A stretch of DNA of 18,145 nucleotides from an uncultured Succinatimonas sp. Its GTDB lineage: Bacteria; Pseudomonadota; Gammaproteobacteria; Enterobacterales; Succinivibrionaceae. The stretch spans positions 1-18,145 of the forward strand of contig URKL01000004.1 of the NCBI GenBank assembly GCA_900548485.1, in the 5' to 3' direction. The notes beneath the pieces are model-generated. The model saw nothing but the letters and a program-made list of their open reading frames with translations, did no database searches and had not been told where the DNA came from. The position numbers and the translations under genes were made by a program. Positions 14,049-18,145 of this stretch are shown piece by piece (within the stretch, counting starts at the first letter, position 1; each line of letters starts with the position of its first letter).

Positions 14049-15362
14049 ATGAAAATTGCAATTGTCGGAACCGGATACGTAGGTTTGGTCACAGGAACCT
14101 GTTTTGCGGAAATTGGCGTGGATGTTACTTGTGTTGACACCAACAGCGAAAAAATAGAGGCGCTTAAAAAGGGGATTATCCCCATTTATGAAAATGGATT
14201 GGAAGAAATGGTCATCCGCAATACCAAAGCCGGTCGACTAAAGTTTACGACTTCACTGGAAAGTTGCCTGGATGATGTAGAAGTAGTGTTCTCTGCTGTC
14301 GGAACCCCACCTGATGAAGATGGAAGTGCTGATTTGAGTTATGTACTCGCTGTGGCACGTACCATTGGACAAAACATGAAGAAATACAAACTTGTAGTCA
14401 CCAAAAGTACCGTACCTGTAGGTACAGCATGCAAAGTTCGTAATGCTATTCAGGAAGAATTAGACAAACGGGGTGCCAAAATAGAATTTGATGTAGCTTC
14501 CAATCCTGAGTTTCTGAAAGAGGGTAATGCAGTCAATGACTTTATGAGTCCTGACCGTGTTGTAATCGGTGTGGAATCGGAACGTGCAGAAAAATTAATG
14601 ACTAAGCTATATAAGCCATTCATGCTAAATAATTTCCGCGTGATATTCATGGATATTCCCTCTGCCGAAATGACCAAATATGCCGCAAACTCAATGTTGG
14701 CTACTCGTATCAGTTTCATGAACGACATCGCTAATCTGTGTGAGTTAGTAGGAGCTGATGTAAATATGGTGCGTAGCGGTATCGGTTCGGATACCCGTAT
14801 CGGACGTAAGTTCCTTTATCCAGGCATTGGTTATGGTGGGTCATGTTTCCCCAAAGACGTAAAAGCTTTGATAAAGACAGCAGAACAGAATGGATATCAG
14901 ATGCGTGTGTTGCAGGCAGTAGAAGAAGTGAACGAAAATCAGAAAAGCCTGTTATTCGACAAACTGGTAAAACAATATAATGGAAATCTGGAAGGTAAAA
15001 CAGTTGCATTGTGGGGATTGGCATTCAAACCGGAAACAGATGACATGCGCGAAGCACCTGCATTGGTCCTAATTGACAAACTGCTGAAAGCCGGCTGCAA
15101 AGTACGCGCCTATGATCCCGCAGCAGCAAATGAATGTAAAAGACGAATCGGCGAAACCATATACTATGCACGCGACATGTATGATGCGGTTTTGGATGCT
15201 GATGCTTTGATGCTGGTAACCGAATGGAAAGAATTTCGTCTGCCTTCGTGGGCCGTTGTGAAAAAAACAATGTCACAACAGGTAGTCATGGACGGACGTA
15301 ACATTTATGATAAAAAAGAAATGGAAGAACAGGGTTTTATTTACCATTGTATCGGCAAATAA
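14049..15362 (+). CDS. ugd: UDP-glucose 6-dehydrogenase
   Basis: This enzyme oxidises UDP-glucose twice with NAD+ to UDP-glucuronate for capsule or other polysaccharides. The N-terminal Rossmann motif is MKIAIVGTGYVGLVTGTCFAE, followed by the conserved STVPVGT and NPEFLKEGNA. The catalytic thiol is Cys266 in GYGGSCFPKD. The C-terminal UDP-binding domain includes LWGLAFKPETDDMREAP. The length of 437 residues is full. UDP-mannose/ManNAc dehydrogenases share the fold, but the TDDMREAP-type motif and overall similarity favour Ugd. It lies 23 bases after rfbC and ends at a strong terminator. Confidence 0.92.
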   Translation: MKIAIVGTGYVGLVTGTCFAEIGVDVTCVDTNSEKIEALKKGIIPIYENGLEEMVIRNTKAGRLKFTTSLESCLDDVEVVFSAVGTPPDEDGSADLSYVLAVARTIGQNMKKYKLVVTKSTVPVGTACKVRNAIQEELDKRGAKIEFDVASNPEFLKEGNAVNDFMSPDRVVIGVESERAEKLMTKLYKPFMLNNFRVIFMDIPSAEMTKYAANSMLATRISFMNDIANLCELVGADVNMVRSGIGSDTRIGRKFLYPGIGYGGSCFPKDVKALIKTAEQNGYQMRVLQAVEEVNENQKSLLFDKLVKQYNGNLEGKTVALWGLAFKPETDDMREAPALVLIDKLLKAGCKVRAYDPAAANECKRRIGETIYYARDMYDAVLDADALMLVTEWKEFRLPSWAVVKKTMSQQVVMDGRNIYDKKEMEEQGFIYHCIGK

Positions 15363-15398
15363 TACCTTATACCACCGCATCCTCACAAACTTGATAAC

Positions 15399-15456
15399 AG
15401 AGCTGAAAAGTTAAGAGTTTTTTTGTAACCCCCAATTTACTTTTCAGCTCTTTTTT
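15399..15456 (+). terminator. Rho-independent terminator of rfbC-ugd
   Basis: AGAGCTGAAAAGT (15399-15411) and ACTTTTCAGCTCT (15439-15451) pair perfectly over 13 bases with a 27-base loop, followed by TTTTT (15452-15456). The strength and U-tract make this a good terminator. Confidence 0.88.
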
Positions 15457-15480
15457 CATATCTTTATCGATATAAATGAG

Positions 15481-15488
15481 TAATTTTG
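15481..15488 (+). promoter_or_regulatory. -7 box of the lipoprotein gene
   Basis: TAATTTTG matches TAnnTTTG, 15 bases before the ATG at 15504 and just after the ugd terminator. A TTG inside it (15486) opens a longer frame but is better read as promoter. The -33 is weak. Confidence 0.55.
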
Positions 15489-15503
15489 CACAAAATTAAA
15501 CAG

Positions 15504-16307
15504 ATGATAAAGTACATTGCAACATTGTTACTGACGGTCTTATTCGTAGCATGCAATAATGGCAAAGGACAACAGCCCTCTGAAGAAAATGAAGACCCCA
15601 AGGCCAAAGAGATTCTCCAAGGCATTTGGCTTGATGATGAAACTGAAACTCCCTTGATGCGCATAATAGGAGATACGATTTATTATTCCGATGCTCAAAG
15701 TGCTCCGGTTTATTTCAAAATCCTAAAAGACACGCTCTATACCTATGGCAAAGACGTAACCCACTATCAAATTGACAAGCAGAGTGAATATTCTTTTTGG
15801 TTCCATTCTCTGGCTGATAATATTATCAAGCTCCATAAGTCGGAAGATCCTAATGATACATTGGCATTCTCCTTTAAGTCGGTTGAAATTATTCCGACCT
15901 ATACAGAAGTCACTAAGAAGGACAGTGTGGTAATGTTCGATGGCGTCCGCTACAGAGCCTATGTATACATCAACCCCTCACAAATGAAAGTAGTGAAAAC
16001 AACTTATTCGGAAGATGGTATCAGTATGGACAATATTTACTATGACAATGTAATGCATATATGTGTGTATGAAGGCAAAAAAAGTTTATATGCCAAGGAC
16101 ATTACCAAGCAAATGTTTGTAGATGTAATTCCAACAGATTTTCTGCAACAGGCCATTCTATCTGATATGAATTTTACAGGAATTGACCGCAAAGGCTATC
16201 ATTATCAAGCACTCGTCTGTATTCCGGAAAGTCCGGTATGCAATCTTGTGAATCTTACCATCAGTTTCGATGGAAAACTAAATATAACGGCTGCAAAATA
16301 TAAATAA
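15504..16307 (+). CDS. Lipoprotein, probably DUF4738 family
   Basis: A 267-residue exported lipoprotein. Residues 1-16 form a short signal peptide (MIKYIATLLLTVLFVA) and Cys17 is the lipidation site (lipobox FVAC, then NNGKGQQ). The mature part is mostly beta-strand-like with repeated GDTIYY, VYFKILKDTLYTYGK and YRAYVYINPS segments, consistent with the Bacteroides DUF4738 family as I remember it. The function is unknown. I choose ATG 15504 over TTG 15486 because the TTG lies inside the -7 promoter box and the ATG gives an ideal signal peptide. It stands alone between the ugd terminator and the convergent helicase gene, with a terminator-like hairpin for the helicase after its stop. Confidence 0.82.
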   Translation: MIKYIATLLLTVLFVACNNGKGQQPSEENEDPKAKEILQGIWLDDETETPLMRIIGDTIYYSDAQSAPVYFKILKDTLYTYGKDVTHYQIDKQSEYSFWFHSLADNIIKLHKSEDPNDTLAFSFKSVEIIPTYTEVTKKDSVVMFDGVRYRAYVYINPSQMKVVKTTYSEDGISMDNIYYDNVMHICVYEGKKSLYAKDITKQMFVDVIPTDFLQQAILSDMNFTGIDRKGYHYQALVCIPESPVCNLVNLTISFDGKLNITAAKYK

Positions 16308-16353
16308 ACCGACCTGACCGAAGAATTACAAATAGTAAAAAGAGTATTAAGAG

Positions 16354-16390
16354 AAAAAGGGCAGAAAAGCTTTACGCTTATCTTCTGCCC
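16354..16390 (-). terminator. Terminator overlapping the helicase stop codon
   Basis: On the minus strand GGGCAGAA (16383-16390) pairs with TTCTGCCC (16359-16366), with an inner AAGC/GCTT step and small bulge, followed by TTTTTC at 16354-16358. The stem begins inside the last codons of the helicase gene (stop at 16378). Confidence 0.7.
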
Positions 16391-17634
16391 GATCTGGGTG
16401 CCGTAGAACGTCCACCGTTATTATTTTTTCTATTTCCGTTCCGGAAGTTTCTTCCTCCTCTTCCTGCGTTAGTATACGAACGAGGATTATATTGAGGAGC
16501 TTCCCCCAATTCAGCCGGTACCGGTATCTTATAAATTTCTTTTTCGAGGAAATTCTCGATATTCTTAAAATTAGTTTGTTCTTTCTCATTCACAAACGTG
16601 AGGGCAACTCCATCATTGTTCGCACGTGCAGTACGTCCGATGCGGTGAACATAATCTTCACTGTCATGTGGAACATCGAAATTAATCACCAACCGGATAT
16701 CATCAATATCTATCCCTCTGGATACAATGTCTGTAGCGACCAAAATATTGATACGTCCCGATTTGAATTCATGCATAATAAATTCACGCTGTACCTGCTC
16801 AAGATCAGAATGCATTTCTCCAACATTCAACTTCATCATTTTCAGCGCCTTTGCCACTTCTTTTACTTTTATCTTTGAAGATGCAAAAATGATAACTCTT
16901 TCGGGCACCTCTTCCGCAAACAAGCTTCTTACAATACCCAATTTCTGATTTTCGTAACAGACATAAGCAGCCTGAACAATTTTTTCAGCAGGTTTCGATA
17001 CGGCCAGTTTGACTTCAGCAGGGTTATTCAGGATAGTATTGGCCAATTGCTGAATCTTAGCTGGCATGGTAGCGGAAAACATAATCGTCTGGCGTTCTTT
17101 TGGCAAATATTTTACGATCTGCATAATATCCTCGTAGAACCCCATATCAAGCATACGGTCTGCTTCATCAAGAATAAAATAAGAAACCCGGGATAAATCA
17201 ACGTATCCCAGACTCAGATGTGCAATCAGGCGTCCCGGTGTAGCTATAACCACATCGGCACCAAGCATCAAGCCTTTTTTCTGCTGCTCAAAAAGTATTC
17301 CGTCATTTCCTCCGTAAACAGCCACACTTGAAACAGGCATAAAATAAGAGAAGCCCTCCATTTGTTGATCTATTTGTTGGGCCAGTTCACGGGTAGGTGA
17401 CATAATCACACAGTTGATGGCATCTTCCGGATGTCCACCTTCCGACAATTTATTCAATATAGGCAACAAAAAGGCAGCCGTCTTACCGGTTCCTGTCTGC
17501 GCTACAGCGATTAAATCTCTACCTTCGAGTATTACTGGGATCGCTTGTTCTTGTATAGGAGTACATTCCTCAAAACGCATAGCGTCGAGTGCTTCAAGTA
17601 CATTGTCATTTAATTGTAATTCGGAAAACTTCAT
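16378..17634 (-). CDS. DEAD-box ATP-dependent RNA helicase (RhlE type)
   Basis: This enzyme unwinds RNA duplexes and probably acts in ribosome assembly or mRNA turnover. All helicase motifs are present: Q-motif at FEECTPIQEQAIP (21-33), Walker A AQTGTGKT (45-52), PTRELAQQ, DEAD (156-159), SAT (187-189), and HRIGRTAR (330-337). The tail (about 383-418) is rich in Gly, Arg and Asn (GRGGRNFRNGNRKNNNGG), giving extra RNA binding. The length of 418 and this tail suggest RhlE rather than DbpA or SrmB, but I leave the symbol blank. It is read after serB from its own promoter (17654-17684) with a short leader, and has a terminator overlapping its stop. Confidence 0.93.
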   Translation of the reverse strand: MKFSELQLNDNVLEALDAMRFEECTPIQEQAIPVILEGRDLIAVAQTGTGKTAAFLLPILNKLSEGGHPEDAINCVIMSPTRELAQQIDQQMEGFSYFMPVSSVAVYGGNDGILFEQQKKGLMLGADVVIATPGRLIAHLSLGYVDLSRVSYFILDEADRMLDMGFYEDIMQIVKYLPKERQTIMFSATMPAKIQQLANTILNNPAEVKLAVSKPAEKIVQAAYVCYENQKLGIVRSLFAEEVPERVIIFASSKIKVKEVAKALKMMKLNVGEMHSDLEQVQREFIMHEFKSGRINILVATDIVSRGIDIDDIRLVINFDVPHDSEDYVHRIGRTARANNDGVALTFVNEKEQTNFKNIENFLEKEIYKIPVPAELGEAPQYNPRSYTNAGRGGRNFRNGNRKNNNGGRSTAPRSGRR

Positions 17635-17653
17635 CGTTTATTTTATTTGCTCG

Positions 17654-17684
17654 CAAAGATAGAAAATTCACTACGTAGTACAAA
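17654..17684 (-). promoter_or_regulatory. Bacteroidetes-type promoter of the DEAD-box gene
   Basis: On the minus strand TTTG (17681-17684) is followed after 19 bases by TATCTTTG (17654-17661), both exact to the Bacteroidetes pattern. The -7 box ends 19 bases before the ATG, giving a short leader. It lies in the 79-base gap after serB. Confidence 0.72.
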
Positions 17685-17713
17685 TTTTTCGGGTTCTTTT
17701 ATTCTTTCCACTC

Positions 17714-18145
17714 TTACATATTCAAATAAGAGTCCTTAAATCCCAGGAAGTAAAGTACGCCATCAAGCCCAATCGTATTAATAGATTGTTTGGCATTGGC
17801 CACAACTTTGGGTTTTGCATGAAAGGCAATGCCAAGACCGGCAACTCCCAACATAGGAAGATCATTAGCTCCATCCCCAACAGCAATGGTTTGAGCGATA
17901 TCTACTTTTTCTACCTGAGCGATCAATCGCAGCAGTTCCGCTTTACGCTTTCCATCTACCACATCTCCCAAATAACGCCCCGTCAGCTTGCCGTCTACAA
18001 TCTCAAGTTCATTGGCATATACATAATCAACACCGTATTTCTTCTGCAAATACTGTCCAAAGTAGGTGAAACCTCCCGAAAGGATAGCAATCTTATAACC
18101 ATACTTCTTCAGAACATACATCAAGCGATCCACCCCTTCAGTTAT
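17714..18145 (-). CDS. serB: Phosphoserine phosphatase SerB, C-terminal part
   Basis: SerB removes phosphate from phosphoserine in the last step of serine synthesis. The visible 143 codons carry HAD motif II in LSGGFTYFG and motifs III-IV in GDGANDLPML, followed by the typical end GLGIAFHAKPKV. The frame is open at the window edge (I-T-E-G-V-D-R), so the first part, including the nucleophile DxDxT and any ACT domain, lies outside. The GTG at 18133 is only an internal codon. It is read leftward toward the helicase gene, which has its own promoter, so they may be independent. Confidence 0.92.
   Translation of the reverse strand: MTEGVDRLMYVLKKYGYKIAILSGGFTYFGQYLQKKYGVDYVYANELEIVDGKLTGRYLGDVVDGKRKAELLRLIAQVEKVDIAQTIAVGDGANDLPMLGVAGLGIAFHAKPKVVANAKQSINTIGLDGVLYFLGFKDSYLNM

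Noticed and set aside
15486..15503. TTG start for the lipoprotein
   Set aside because: The codon lies inside the predicted -7 promoter box and would put a polar extension before the signal peptide. ATG 15504 gives an ideal lipoprotein signal.

Overview
The window joins DNA from two unrelated bacteria. Positions 1 to about 11,210 look like an AT-rich gammaproteobacterium. FabB, IF-1, RsuA and the retropepsin/transglutaminase/ATP-grasp operon are all of gammaproteobacterial type, genes carry Shine-Dalgarno sequences, and promoters look like sigma-70 -35/-10 sites. A Succinivibrionaceae-like gut organism is my best guess, not proven. Positions from about 11,211 to the end look like Bacteroides or a close relative. 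The proteins there (UxaC start, HU-CCDC81/SPOR protein, DUF4738-type lipoprotein) are Bacteroidales families, Shine-Dalgarno sequences are absent, and promoters follow the Bacteroidetes TTTG / TAnnTTTG pattern. The break falls inside two genes at once: a YczE-like membrane protein loses its C-terminus and a uronate isomerase (uxaC) is cut after codon 37. A chimeric contig is the simplest explanation.

Left part. At the left edge is the start of an unidentified leftward gene. Next comes a three-gene operon (266-4032): an exported retropepsin-like protease, a membrane protein with an inactive transglutaminase domain, and an ATP-grasp glutamate-ligase-like enzyme. A decayed IS607-family element follows (about 4076-5880), with tnpA cut at its 5' end and an intact-looking tnpB. 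A sugar locus comes next: a leftward DeoR regulator whose first codons appear lost, a C-terminal fragment of an MFS transporter, and a complete aldose-1-epimerase-like gene. The regulator and transporter remnants abut near 6700-6707, as if an internal deletion removed the divergent promoter region. After a strong terminator lie fabB and rsuA, overlapping and leftward, then infA rightward and the truncated YczE-like gene.

Right part. The 5' end of uxaC has a well-formed Bacteroidetes promoter, preceded by five degenerate 22-bp repeats with a palindromic core. Two leftward genes follow as an apparent operon: an HU-CCDC81/SPOR membrane protein and a zinc-ribbon FHA protein. Rightward are rfbC and a UDP-glucose 6-dehydrogenase gene, both for nucleotide-sugar synthesis, ended by a strong terminator, and then a lipoprotein gene with its own promoter. 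Leftward at the end are a RhlE-type DEAD-box RNA helicase and the 3' part of serB.

I found no CRISPR array, tRNA, rRNA or recognisable defence system. The points most worth checking are the chimeric junction, the repeat array before uxaC, the TnpB remnant with a possible guide RNA, and the poorly understood protease/ATP-grasp operon.
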